The position numbers were made by a program, and so were the translations under genes. Of a stretch of 52,556 nucleotides of DNA, positions 1 to 8,916 are shown piece by piece. The stretch is from NCBI GenBank assembly GCA_026391525.1, contig JAPLEF010000028.1, positions 6,389 to 58,944 of the forward strand. The letters run 5' to 3'. Origin of the DNA: Sphingobacteriales bacterium. Its GTDB lineage: Bacteria > Bacteroidota > Bacteroidia > Chitinophagales > Chitinophagaceae. A model generated the notes under the pieces. The model ran no database searches. It saw only the letters and a program-made list of their open reading frames with translations, and was not told the DNA's origin. Positions within the stretch are counted from its first letter, which is position 1. Every line of letters starts with the position of its first letter.

Positions 1-15
1 ATGTTAATTGAGATA

Positions 16-561
16 TTAAGCGCTTCTTTTCAACTGGATTTCTGCATGAATTTTCACTTCTTCTCCAACCAGTAAGCCGCCGCCATCAAGAGGTACGTTC
101 CAGTTGAGTTCAAAATCTTTGCGATTTACGGTACCATTAATCGCGAACGCAGCCTTTTCATTACCCCAAGGATCTTTTATCACTCCGCCAAATTCCACAT
201 CCAGTTTGATTTTTTTTGAAATGCCTTTGATGGTCAATTCGCCCCAAAGCTCGTAGCTGCCATCCTTATCTACCGATTCAATACTATTTCCGATGAAGCT
301 GATTTGAGGATGGTTTTCCACATCAAAAAAATCAGGAGCCTTTACATGAACATCACGATCGGCATTGCCGGTATCTACTGAAGCGGCATCAATGTAACAA
401 TCGATTTCTGAGGTCATGAAATCATCACCTGTTGTGTAAATACTGGCATCAAATTGTTTGAACTGGCCGCGTACTTTGCTGATCATCAAGTGCCTTACCA
501 TAAAACCGATTTCGCTGTGGGTAATGTCGATCACCCACTTTTCTTTTACTTTTTCTTCCAT
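16..561 (-). CDS. YceI family protein
   Basis: This 181-residue protein matches the YceI-like lipocalin fold family, which binds polyisoprenoid-type lipids. Visible family features are the opening stretch WVIDITHSEIGFMVRHL, the central PQISFIGNSIE segment, and the late NRKDFELNWN segment followed by GLLVGEEVKI. No signal peptide is seen, so this copy is probably cytoplasmic, unlike periplasmic E. coli YceI. Length is typical. The ATG at 561 is the first in frame. It is divergent from smc across 238 bp. The exact ligand cannot be told from sequence. Confidence 0.9.
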   Translation of the reverse strand: MEEKVKEKWVIDITHSEIGFMVRHLMISKVRGQFKQFDASIYTTGDDFMTSEIDCYIDAASVDTGNADRDVHVKAPDFFDVENHPQISFIGNSIESVDKDGSYELWGELTIKGISKKIKLDVEFGGVIKDPWGNEKAAFAINGTVNRKDFELNWNVPLDGGGLLVGEEVKIHAEIQLKRSA

Positions 562-799
562 TTTTGCTTTATTTAATAAGTGAAACTAATCAAAAGATGT
601 TAATAAATTGTTGTGAAAAACTAGTGAATAAGTAAAGATAACACAAGACGGATTAAAAAAAATTACCGAAACAAAAAGATTACATTTACCGTTTGTTTTG
701 TACGCTGTAAGGTGGGTGATTGTTGGGGTTGGTAAATCAATTTATTACCCGGTTTTGCAAAAAAACATATTATTAAGGGAACGATAAAAATTAGAAATA

Positions 800-3700
800 G
801 TGCGATTAAAGAGTTTAGAAATCAAGGGTTTTAAAAGTTTTGCCGATAAAACGGTACTCAACTTTGATGAAGGGATCACGGGTGTGATCGGGCCGAACGG
901 TTGCGGAAAAAGTAATATCATCGACAGCATCCGATGGGTGATCGGTGAACACAAAATCAGTAACCTCAGGAGCGAAAACCTCGAAAGTCTGGTTTTTAAC
1001 GGAAGTAAAACAAGAAGTGCCAGCGGACTTGCCGAGGTGAGCCTCACTTTTGAAAACACCAAGAACCTGTTGCCTACAGAATTTAATACGGTAACGATTA
1101 CCCGAAAATATTACAAAAGCGGCGAAAGTGAATACCGCCTGAACGATGTAAGCTGCAGGCTGAAAGATATCCATAACCTCTTCATGGATACTGGTGTAAG
1201 TACCGACAGTTACGCGATCATCGAATTGGGGATGGTTGACGATATCATAAAAGACAAAGACAATTCCCGCCGCAAAATGCTTGAGCAGGCAGCAGGAATC
1301 ACCATCTACAAAACAAGGAAAAGGGAAGCGAAATTGAAACTGGATGCTACCGAACAAGACCTTGCACGAATTGAAGATCTCCTTTTTGAAATCAACAACC
1401 AGTTGAAAAGTTTGGAAAGCCAGGCCAAGAAAGCAGAGAAATATTTTGAAATCAAAAAGGAGTACAAAGAAATAAGTATTGAGTTGGCTAAAGCTGCTCT
1501 TGAAGGATTCAATATCACTTATCGCGACCTGAATCAGCAGCAGCAGGAAGAAGTAGACAAGCGCATCGAACTGGAAACTACCATTGCCAAAGAAGAAGCA
1601 AATCTTGAACAAGAGAAACTGGTATTCATTGAAAAGGAAAAAGCATTGCACCTGATGCAACAGCAGTTCAATGAAATGCTCGACAATGTCCGTGGCAGGG
1701 AAAATGAAAAGAACCTGGCTTCTCAACGTCTGCAATATCTCAGGGAAAGACAGCTGAACCTGGATGAATTTTTAAAAAAATCTTCCGGTCAACTCAAAGG
1801 GATTGAAGAAAGTATACGATTTACCGGAAACCAGATTCTGGATGAAGAATCCAAGTTAGCAAACCTGGTTACGCAACTAGAACAATTGAAGCAGGCCGTT
1901 GAAGCAAAGCGGGGGGTATTTGATGGCAGGCGTTCGGCTATCGACATTCTCCGTAAAGAAAACCAAAGCATTCAGCGTCATCAGTTCGATGCTGAGAAAA
2001 TGGTTGCCGTTGCCGACACATCCATTCAGAATTTGCAAAGAAGTATTGCTCAATTAAAAGAAGAACAGGTACAACGATTAGATCAGATCAGCAGATTGGA
2101 ATCTGAGCGCAAAGAAAAAGAAAACGAATTGGCTCTTGCCCAGAAAAGTTTGCTGCAATTGCAGGAAGAACACGAATATACCAAAGATCAAATATTACAA
2201 ACTCAGGGTATTTTAGAAGGGTTACGTAACAGTTTGAATGAAGAGAATCGCAAACTGGATGCACGCAAAAATGAACACGATCTATTAAAAAGCCTTATAG
2301 ATTCCATGGAAGGCTATCCGGAGAGTGTAAAATTCCTCCATAAGAATACAGGATGGAACCATGAGGCGCCATTGTTGTCGGATATCATTTATGTAAAAGA
2401 GCAATACCGGGCTGCGGTAGAAAATGTGTTAGAGCCTTACCTCAATTATTATGTAGTGAACAACCTTTCAGAAGGTTTGCAGGCGGTTCATTTGTTGGAT
2501 GAAAACAAGAAAGGCAAAGCGAATTTCTTTTTATTGGATCAGTTTGGTGCCATTGAACAAGGGCACCAGCCGGGCGGAACCATCAAGGCACTGGATGTAG
2601 TAGAAATTGATGGCAAGTACAATCAGTTGGCATCACACTTGTTGGGAAATGTATTTATTGCTGAGAATGATGATGCGCTGAAAGACAGCAACGGTTCTGT
2701 GATACTTGAAAAAACAGGAAAATATGTCAAGGGCAAGTATGCGCTAAGCGGGGGTAGTGTAGGTTTGTTTGAAGGAAAGAAAATCGGCAGGGTGAAGAAC
2801 CTTGAAAAACTTGTTAAAGAAATAGAAGCTCAACGAAAAATTGTGGATGCCTTGAAAGCGGATATCCAGCAACGTCATAACGAGGTGATTGTTTTCAACA
2901 ACCAGTTGAAGGAACAGGCGATCCGTAAAACACAGGAAGACATTAATCAGCTTAGCAATCAGGTTTTTGCCTTGCAACATAAATCTGAAAACCTGCACCA
3001 ACAGGAAACGAATGCTACCCAACGGCTCGCCGATTTAAACAACCAATTGGCATCGAAGCATACTTCAATCGAAAGTACCCGCACCCAGCTTGAAAAGTTG
3101 AACATGCAGCTCATAGAAATCCAGGATCGGTTGCAATCGGAAGAAAATGAATATAGCCTTGCCGAAGAGGCTTATAATCTTTCTAATGCAGCGTTCAACG
3201 AAGGTAATATCAGGTTTACCCAGCAACAAAGCAAATTGCTTTCCATCCGTCAGGAATTGGAATTCAAGAGCAACCAGTTGAGCGATTTACAATTGCAGGT
3301 AGAAAGCAGTTCACAACAACGAGAGGAAGCAGCAGGGAGTATTGCGGAAACTTCAGAAAATCTGAATGGCCTTGAAACTTTGATGGTAGTACTTTTGAAA
3401 CAAAAAGAACTGGAAGAAAAATCACTCAATGAGGCTGATCAGGCTTATTACAACCTGCGCAATATCCTTTCAGAAAAAGAAGGTGAATTGCGCCACAAGC
3501 AAAAATCAAAAGAGGGAATTGATCATCTCTTGAATGAAATCAAAGACAGGCTTACCGATCTCAAATTACAACTGGCCGGTATGAAAGAGCGCCTGAATGT
3601 AGAATTCAGGGTAGATCTGGATGCCATTATCGATGAGCCAAGAACCACTGAAATAGCTTTGGAAGATTTGCAGGAGAAGAATGAGCGGATGAAAAAGAAG

Positions 3701-4315
3701 CTCGAAAACATAGGTGAAGTGAACCCTACAGCCATTGAGGCTTATACCGAAATGAAAAAAAGGTATGAGTTCATCGTTGAGCAAAAAAACGATCTGGTAA
3801 CGGCAAAGGATAGCCTCATGCAAACGATCCAGGAAGTGGAAGCAACCGCCAACCAGCAATTTCTGGATACCTTCAATAAAACCCGTGAAAATTTCCAGAA
3901 AGTATTCAAAGCTTTGTTCACCGATGAAGACACGGCTGATATGGTTTTGGTTGATCCTGAAAATCTTGCTGAAACCGGAATCGATATTGTGGCTAAGCCA
4001 AAGGGGAAACGCCCGAGCAGTATCGGTCAGTTGAGCGGAGGTGAAAAAACCCTTACCGCAACAGCGTTGTTATTTGCCATTTACCTGATCAAACCTGCAC
4101 CTTTCTGTATTCTTGATGAGGTTGATGCACCACTGGATGATGCCAATGTGGGTAAATTCACTAATATGATCAAACAATTCAGTGAAAACTCACAGTTCAT
4201 AATTGTTACCCATAATAAAATGACCATGAGCGCTGTAGATGTGATTTACGGCGTAACCATGCAGGAAGCCGGGGTTAGTAAGCTGGTGCCGGTAGATTTC
4301 AGAAGTTTGAATTAA
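800..4315 (+). CDS. smc: Chromosome segregation protein SMC
   Basis: SMC is the ATPase that organises and separates bacterial chromosomes with ScpA and ScpB. The 1171-residue protein has the full layout: an N-terminal head with Walker A GPNGCGKSN at residues 31-39, a long coiled coil, a hinge near residues 500-630, a second coiled coil, and a C-terminal head with signature LSGGEKTL near 1078 and Walker B CILDEVDAPLDD near 1103. The start is GTG at 800, giving the usual MRLKSLEIKGFKSFADKT opening; no in-frame ATG fits better. Length is normal for the family. No ScpA or ScpB gene is adjacent. Confidence 0.97.
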   Translation: MRLKSLEIKGFKSFADKTVLNFDEGITGVIGPNGCGKSNIIDSIRWVIGEHKISNLRSENLESLVFNGSKTRSASGLAEVSLTFENTKNLLPTEFNTVTITRKYYKSGESEYRLNDVSCRLKDIHNLFMDTGVSTDSYAIIELGMVDDIIKDKDNSRRKMLEQAAGITIYKTRKREAKLKLDATEQDLARIEDLLFEINNQLKSLESQAKKAEKYFEIKKEYKEISIELAKAALEGFNITYRDLNQQQQEEVDKRIELETTIAKEEANLEQEKLVFIEKEKALHLMQQQFNEMLDNVRGRENEKNLASQRLQYLRERQLNLDEFLKKSSGQLKGIEESIRFTGNQILDEESKLANLVTQLEQLKQAVEAKRGVFDGRRSAIDILRKENQSIQRHQFDAEKMVAVADTSIQNLQRSIAQLKEEQVQRLDQISRLESERKEKENELALAQKSLLQLQEEHEYTKDQILQTQGILEGLRNSLNEENRKLDARKNEHDLLKSLIDSMEGYPESVKFLHKNTGWNHEAPLLSDIIYVKEQYRAAVENVLEPYLNYYVVNNLSEGLQAVHLLDENKKGKANFFLLDQFGAIEQGHQPGGTIKALDVVEIDGKYNQLASHLLGNVFIAENDDALKDSNGSVILEKTGKYVKGKYALSGGSVGLFEGKKIGRVKNLEKLVKEIEAQRKIVDALKADIQQRHNEVIVFNNQLKEQAIRKTQEDINQLSNQVFALQHKSENLHQQETNATQRLADLNNQLASKHTSIESTRTQLEKLNMQLIEIQDRLQSEENEYSLAEEAYNLSNAAFNEGNIRFTQQQSKLLSIRQELEFKSNQLSDLQLQVESSSQQREEAAGSIAETSENLNGLETLMVVLLKQKELEEKSLNEADQAYYNLRNILSEKEGELRHKQKSKEGIDHLLNEIKDRLTDLKLQLAGMKERLNVEFRVDLDAIIDEPRTTEIALEDLQEKNERMKKKLENIGEVNPTAIEAYTEMKKRYEFIVEQKNDLVTAKDSLMQTIQEVEATANQQFLDTFNKTRENFQKVFKALFTDEDTADMVLVDPENLAETGIDIVAKPKGKRPSSIGQLSGGEKTLTATALLFAIYLIKPAPFCILDEVDAPLDDANVGKFTNMIKQFSENSQFIIVTHNKMTMSAVDVIYGVTMQEAGVSKLVPVDFRSLN

Positions 4316-4443
4316 TGGTTTGAATTTCCCCTAAAACGGACAAAATATCGATTGGGATTTACTTTTCTAGGTAATTCCCTTTTTTTTATCCTTACTTATT
4401 CAAATAATTAGTACATTTATTCATTGCCAATCAACTCATTACT

Positions 4444-7155
4444 ATGAATAATTCTACTCTCAACAAAATTGCAATCCTATTTTTGTTTTTTGTAAGCTTT
4501 GCTGGATTATCTGCTCATGCACAGGTAAATGATGAATGTAACAATGCTATTGAGCTCAATGTTGGCTCTGCTTGCAATTATCTGCAGTATACTACCTTCG
4601 GCGCAACAGCATCGCAAGGAGCACCTGCTCCGGGTTGTGCCAGTTATCAGGGTGGTGATGTTTGGTTTAAAGCGGTGATTCCTGCTAATGGTACCTTGGA
4701 ACTTAACTCAAATATCGGTGATATAACAGATGGTGGGATGGCCGTTTACACAGGCAATTGTAACTCCCTTACGTTGATTGCATGCGACGATGATGGAGGA
4801 AATAATGGTTTGATGCCCTATCTGAATCTCAGTGGATTAATCGTAGGGTCAACGGTATACATCCGTTTTTGGGAATACGATAATGATGTGTTCGGTACTT
4901 TTTCTATCTGTGCAAAAATTGGTATTACTCCCACTAACTGTACTGTTGCCAACCCAGGAGGATGTTCTTGTGCAACTGCAGGAGCTACCGACTGTAATCT
5001 GATTCCGGACATCATTGCCGGAAAACATTCCTTAAACGACAATACAGGTTGGTTTGAATTTAATCAGCTGATCAATGATGAAAACAAAGGATTATTGAGG
5101 GTGGATGTTTCTACACCCAATGTAGGATGGGGTCCGATGGAGGTTTCACCAACCAATGATTACATCTGTGGAGGCGATACCTTGCGCGATTTCTTTCCTG
5201 CACCTAATTTCCTTTGTCCTGATGGCGGTTTCCCTAAACGCCTGATCAACCAACGCATTTATCATAAAGTGGGTAATACTTTCCAATATATCCTCAGGCC
5301 TGCAGGCTTCATGCAATACCATCCTTCCCATGGTCATATTCATTTAGATGGATGGGGTTTATACACGTTACGATTACGTGATGTTTCAGTTGCAGATACT
5401 TTACAGTGGCCTATTGTAAACAGTGGTGTTAAAGTGAGTTTTTGTCTGATAGACCTTACCACCTGTTCAGGCAGTCAGGGCGATTGTGTTGATGCTGCCG
5501 GAAATACTTTGATCAATACCTCCTTCCCCAATTACGGATTGGGAGATGGCTACAACTGTGGTAATCAACGTCAGGGCATCAGTGTAGGTAAAGTTGATAT
5601 TTATCATCATTACCTCGACGAGAGTTTTGTAAAAATTCCATACGAAGCCTGTAACGGCGATTATCATGTGGTGATTCAAATTGATCCGGATAATCATTTT
5701 CTGGAAATGAATGAGAATAACAACTGGTTGGCAGCAAAAACACCGCTTACCCAACAGCGTACCAGCAATACCGGTGCCTATGCTTATATTTTCAGCAAAA
5801 AGGGAAACATTAGTTGCAGTGGTGAAACGCTTACTTTAGAGGCCTCAGGTGCCAGTAATTATCAATGGAGCACTGGAGCTACTTCTCAAAAAATTACGGT
5901 AAATCAACCCGGTCGTTATTGGGTGCGTGCAACAACCCCTTGTGGTACGGCAACCAGCGATACCCTAGATATCTTTAGTGCAGGCGGAAGTTCACTGCCA
6001 ACCGATGTAAGAACAGATACGGTGTGCCGTGGAGGCAATGCTCATCTTTATGCCAACGGTAATGCGCATTGGTATGATGCCCCAACCGGTGGAAACCTGC
6101 TTTTTGTAGGCAACGATTTCACTACGGGTACGCTTAACAGCAATAGTACTTTTTATGTGGCTGATCAGCCTGCTACTTATGCAGATTCAATGGGACCTGT
6201 AAGAACCAATTTTTCAGGTACCGGAACCCTTGTTTCTGAAACGAACGACTATCTCATCTTTAATGCTTTTCTACCGTTCATCTTGCGTAAAGTAACGGTT
6301 AATGCTGCTACTGCAGGTGTACGTAATATCCAGCTTCGCGACATTTACGGTAAGGTTCTGGTTGAAAAGCAGTTGACACTCAGTGCAGGTATCCAGGAAC
6401 TGTCGTTGAACTTTTATGTGCCTTCCGGCCTCAACCTCCAATTGGGTGTTGAAGTTGGAGGAACTTCTCCCGGATTATACAAAAGCACTACTGGTGCCGT
6501 AAATATTGGTTATCCTTTCAAACTGAATAGCATTGCCAATATCGTGGGCTCTTCTAAAGGCGATCAGCAATATCCTTTCTTTTATAACTGGCAGATTGAA
6601 GGCATGGCTCAAACCTGTAATGATGGAAGCCGTTTACCCATTACTGCTTTTGTAGCGCCTGATGTAACGCCGGTAATTTCTGGTGTTGATCCCATGTACC
6701 TCAGCACCGATCAGCCTGTAATCGTTGGCGTTAGTCCTGCCGGTGGAATCCTTACAGGCCCCGGTGTATCCGGAAATGTTTTCAGTCCGGTTGCAGCAGG
6801 TACCGGCATCCACCAGCTTACTTATACGTACGCTTTTGGTAACTGTACAAGATCTACCAGTTTACAAACAGAAGTGAAATTCGACAGCTCAAGTGTACAG
6901 CTGACCGATATGATCCAATTGTACAATAACCCAAGCCCCAACCCCAGATTATATGTGGTAACCAATCAGGCTACCAACCTGGAATGGCGTATTGTAAACA
7001 GTATCGGACAATTGGTTAAAACAGGCCGCTATGGAACCATCCGTGGAAGCAACATGTACGATTTCGATTTATCGAATCTGTCACGTGGTGTTTATATGCT
7101 GGATGTACGTATGGGTAATGAGGTACAGCGTAAAGTATTCAAACTGGTTCGTTAG
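4444..7155 (+). CDS. Secreted lysyl oxidase-like protein with T9SS sorting domain
   Basis: A 903-residue secreted protein. Residues 1-26 form a signal peptide ending AHA. Residues 30-155 resemble the CUB-like N-terminal module common in T9SS cargo. Residues 190-435 match the lysyl oxidase family: a copper-site histidine cluster H293/H296/H298/H300, and K330 in KVSFCLID and Y387 in VDIYHHY, which align with the lysine and tyrosine that form the lysyl-tyrosyl quinone cofactor in animal LOX. Ig-like modules follow, and the last 80 residues are a type A sorting tail (WRIVNSIGQLV, GVYMLDV). It probably oxidises lysine side chains on extracellular proteins. Substrate and activity are inferred. Confidence 0.85.
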   Translation: MNNSTLNKIAILFLFFVSFAGLSAHAQVNDECNNAIELNVGSACNYLQYTTFGATASQGAPAPGCASYQGGDVWFKAVIPANGTLELNSNIGDITDGGMAVYTGNCNSLTLIACDDDGGNNGLMPYLNLSGLIVGSTVYIRFWEYDNDVFGTFSICAKIGITPTNCTVANPGGCSCATAGATDCNLIPDIIAGKHSLNDNTGWFEFNQLINDENKGLLRVDVSTPNVGWGPMEVSPTNDYICGGDTLRDFFPAPNFLCPDGGFPKRLINQRIYHKVGNTFQYILRPAGFMQYHPSHGHIHLDGWGLYTLRLRDVSVADTLQWPIVNSGVKVSFCLIDLTTCSGSQGDCVDAAGNTLINTSFPNYGLGDGYNCGNQRQGISVGKVDIYHHYLDESFVKIPYEACNGDYHVVIQIDPDNHFLEMNENNNWLAAKTPLTQQRTSNTGAYAYIFSKKGNISCSGETLTLEASGASNYQWSTGATSQKITVNQPGRYWVRATTPCGTATSDTLDIFSAGGSSLPTDVRTDTVCRGGNAHLYANGNAHWYDAPTGGNLLFVGNDFTTGTLNSNSTFYVADQPATYADSMGPVRTNFSGTGTLVSETNDYLIFNAFLPFILRKVTVNAATAGVRNIQLRDIYGKVLVEKQLTLSAGIQELSLNFYVPSGLNLQLGVEVGGTSPGLYKSTTGAVNIGYPFKLNSIANIVGSSKGDQQYPFFYNWQIEGMAQTCNDGSRLPITAFVAPDVTPVISGVDPMYLSTDQPVIVGVSPAGGILTGPGVSGNVFSPVAAGTGIHQLTYTYAFGNCTRSTSLQTEVKFDSSSVQLTDMIQLYNNPSPNPRLYVVTNQATNLEWRIVNSIGQLVKTGRYGTIRGSNMYDFDLSNLSRGVYMLDVRMGNEVQRKVFKLVR

Positions 7156-7166
7156 ATGCTGTTTAA

Positions 7167-7577
7167 TCAGGAAGAAAATGGTTTTGCCTTATTAAGCCTT
7201 TTTTGCAGTTCCATTTCCAATTCAGATTGCTGTTCCTGTTTCTCAAAGATGCGCTGATCAATCTTCAGGTTATTGATCTCTTTTTCGGGGGTAATGATTC
7301 CTTTTGCACTGATAACAACGGTTTGCTGTAAACTGCATTCCCCGGAGAAGCTCAAGGTACCAGTCATCCCGTTCAACGCCGCAGGAAAAATGCTGATATC
7401 CAAAACGAGATCGTATTTCACCACACAACCACCAGATAGTGTAACGGTACCGGTTACATGGATTTTTTTCAGGGGCGATTTGTTTACTTCAATTAAACCC
7501 AGAGGTTCAGCAAATGTTTTTTTGTACATTAGGTTTAAGCCGCAACTCAGCAGCAAAAGAGGAATCAGTTTCTTCAT
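7167..7577 (-). CDS. Hypothetical secreted protein
   Basis: A 136-residue protein with an N-terminal hydrophobic segment (KKLIPLLLLSCGLNLMY) that can act as a signal peptide. A cysteine at position 12 lies inside that segment, but the lipobox is poor. The middle is beta-rich (HVTGTVTLSGGCVVKYDLVL, then MTGTLSFSGECSL) with two cysteines that could pair. The C-terminus is charged and helical (EKQEQQSELEMELQKRL). I do not recognise a family. It is convergent with the lysyl oxidase-like gene, with only 11 bp between stop codons. Confidence 0.6.
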   Translation of the reverse strand: MKKLIPLLLLSCGLNLMYKKTFAEPLGLIEVNKSPLKKIHVTGTVTLSGGCVVKYDLVLDISIFPAALNGMTGTLSFSGECSLQQTVVISAKGIITPEKEINNLKIDQRIFEKQEQQSELEMELQKRLNKAKPFSS

Positions 7578-7617
7578 GACATGATTTTTTTAATGAGCCT
7601 ACCTTAAGTTTTAGGGA

Positions 7618-7779
7618 TTACTTTGTCGGCATTTTACCCGGTTCCAACAGATCTAAACCAGGCATAAAATTATAATCGGCGATTGGGAGTAAAAAGTGAA
7701 AATCAACGCTGTCCAAGTGATTTTGCTTCAAAAAAAAGCGGTCTTTCTCATTAGAAAACTGAGCAAGAAACGGTAAAAA
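7618..7779 (-). other. Open reading stretch without a clear start codon
   Basis: A 53-codon open frame bounded by an upstream TGA and ending TAA. It reads like coding sequence, with a balanced composition and segments such as EKDRFFLKQNHLDSVDFHF and MPGLDLLEPGKMPTK. It has no ATG until codon 39. It lies between two minus-strand genes. It may be the tail of a decayed gene or a small protein using a non-ATG start. No family is recognised. Confidence 0.25.
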
Positions 7780-7818
7780 TCAGGGCAAAAGAAATTATGG
7801 AATTTCCTTATCAGCAGG

Positions 7819-8814
7819 TTACCTTACCAATTTGCCTATTCTGCCACCACCACCTGCAAAATATACCGTTTTGCCTTTCTTTGATTTGGCGCAAACATGA
7901 TAACCATCCTTGCTGATCAGTTTAAAATGCTTCCCATCATCTGAAGTGAAGTCTACGCCATTTAATCCACACATGATCCATTGTTTTTTTCTGAGATACA
8001 CAACACAACTGCGGTATCCATGAGGAGGTTCTATGGGTGTTTGCCAGTTTTTTCCGGCATCTGAAGTAAAAATGCAATTGTATGATGAAGCATCTTTTTC
8101 ATTGAAATCGCCACCAGCAATCATAAACGTTTTCTTGTTTTTTATGGCAATTGAATTGGCTCCACTACTTTCTTTTCTTGTACCTAATGGGAGTTCGATT
8201 TTCTTATCGCGAATGAACAAATGAGCAGATAATCCACCACTGATGAATATCGCTTCCGCTTTATTAAGCGCCCTGATATTGGTACCACTGCTGGCAAAAC
8301 AGGCTTCACCACTGTCAGCAAGCGGACGATAATTTTCCGGGATGCCTTGCCAGTTTCTGCCTTCATCGAATGTTCGGGCGATAAAAAACCTGCCCTTGAT
8401 AGGGTCGCCGATGACGATACCACTTTGGCTGTTCCAGAATTCCATCGCATCAAGAAACATGCCTTTGCTGCTATCACTGAATACCCTGGTCCAGTTTTGG
8501 CCACCGTCTACCGTACGAAGAATATAAGCAGGTTCTGCAATGCCCATCACAACAGCAGTGTATGCATCAAAAGCCTCGATATCCCGGAACTCAGTTTTTT
8601 CATATCCTTTGATCACCGACCATTTCCAGGTAATTCCACCATCCAGGCTTTGGCCTATTTGTCCGTTGTTGCCACAAACCCAAACCGTATTGTCGTTGGG
8701 AACTGATAATCCGCGCATCGAAATTTTTCTACCACTGGTGAGCAGTTGTACTGTTTGGGCACTCATGCTGATGGTTGTGAGTAGCAAAACTATAAATATG
8801 GATATCGGTTTCAT
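7819..8814 (-). CDS. Secreted BNR/YCF48-like repeat protein
   Basis: Starting at ATG 8814 gives 331 residues with a standard signal peptide (MKPISIFIVLLLTTISMSAQ). The frame stays open to an ATG at 8886, but that start would place 24 polar residues before the signal peptide and lies upstream of a -7 element, so it is rejected. The protein carries BNR/Ycf48-type beta-propeller repeats with Asp/Trp signatures: SLDGGITWKW, TVDGGQNWTRV, TFDEGRNWQ, TSDAGKNWQ, TSDDGKHFKL. Family members are annotated as photosystem-II-stability-like or sialidase-like, but catalytic function is not evident here. Probably a periplasmic or secreted propeller. Confidence 0.8.
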   Translation of the reverse strand: MKPISIFIVLLLTTISMSAQTVQLLTSGRKISMRGLSVPNDNTVWVCGNNGQIGQSLDGGITWKWSVIKGYEKTEFRDIEAFDAYTAVVMGIAEPAYILRTVDGGQNWTRVFSDSSKGMFLDAMEFWNSQSGIVIGDPIKGRFFIARTFDEGRNWQGIPENYRPLADSGEACFASSGTNIRALNKAEAIFISGGLSAHLFIRDKKIELPLGTRKESSGANSIAIKNKKTFMIAGGDFNEKDASSYNCIFTSDAGKNWQTPIEPPHGYRSCVVYLRKKQWIMCGLNGVDFTSDDGKHFKLISKDGYHVCAKSKKGKTVYFAGGGGRIGKLVR

Positions 8815-8846
8815 TACTTGTATTTTTAACTGATCTGTGATGCAGG

Positions 8847-8854
8847 CAAATATA
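8847..8854 (-). promoter_or_regulatory. Putative -7 element for the BNR-repeat gene
   Basis: On the minus strand this reads TATATTTG, matching the Bacteroidota -7 consensus TAnnTTTG. It predicts a start of transcription about 25 bases before the ATG at 8814. No good -33 TTTG is seen. It supports the shorter start of the BNR-repeat protein. Confidence 0.35.
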
Positions 8855-8871
8855 CTCTGCATTCTTTTCTT

Positions 8872-8879
8872 TACTTTTG
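8872..8879 (+). promoter_or_regulatory. Putative -7 element for hutH
   Basis: TACTTTTG matches the Bacteroidota -7 consensus TAnnTTTG and sits 37 bases before the hutH ATG. A -33 TTTG at proper spacing is absent, so the call rests on the -7 box only. Confidence 0.35.
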
Positions 8880-8916
8880 AAACCATAGTATTTTTCAGTC
8901 AACTGCCATTTACAAT

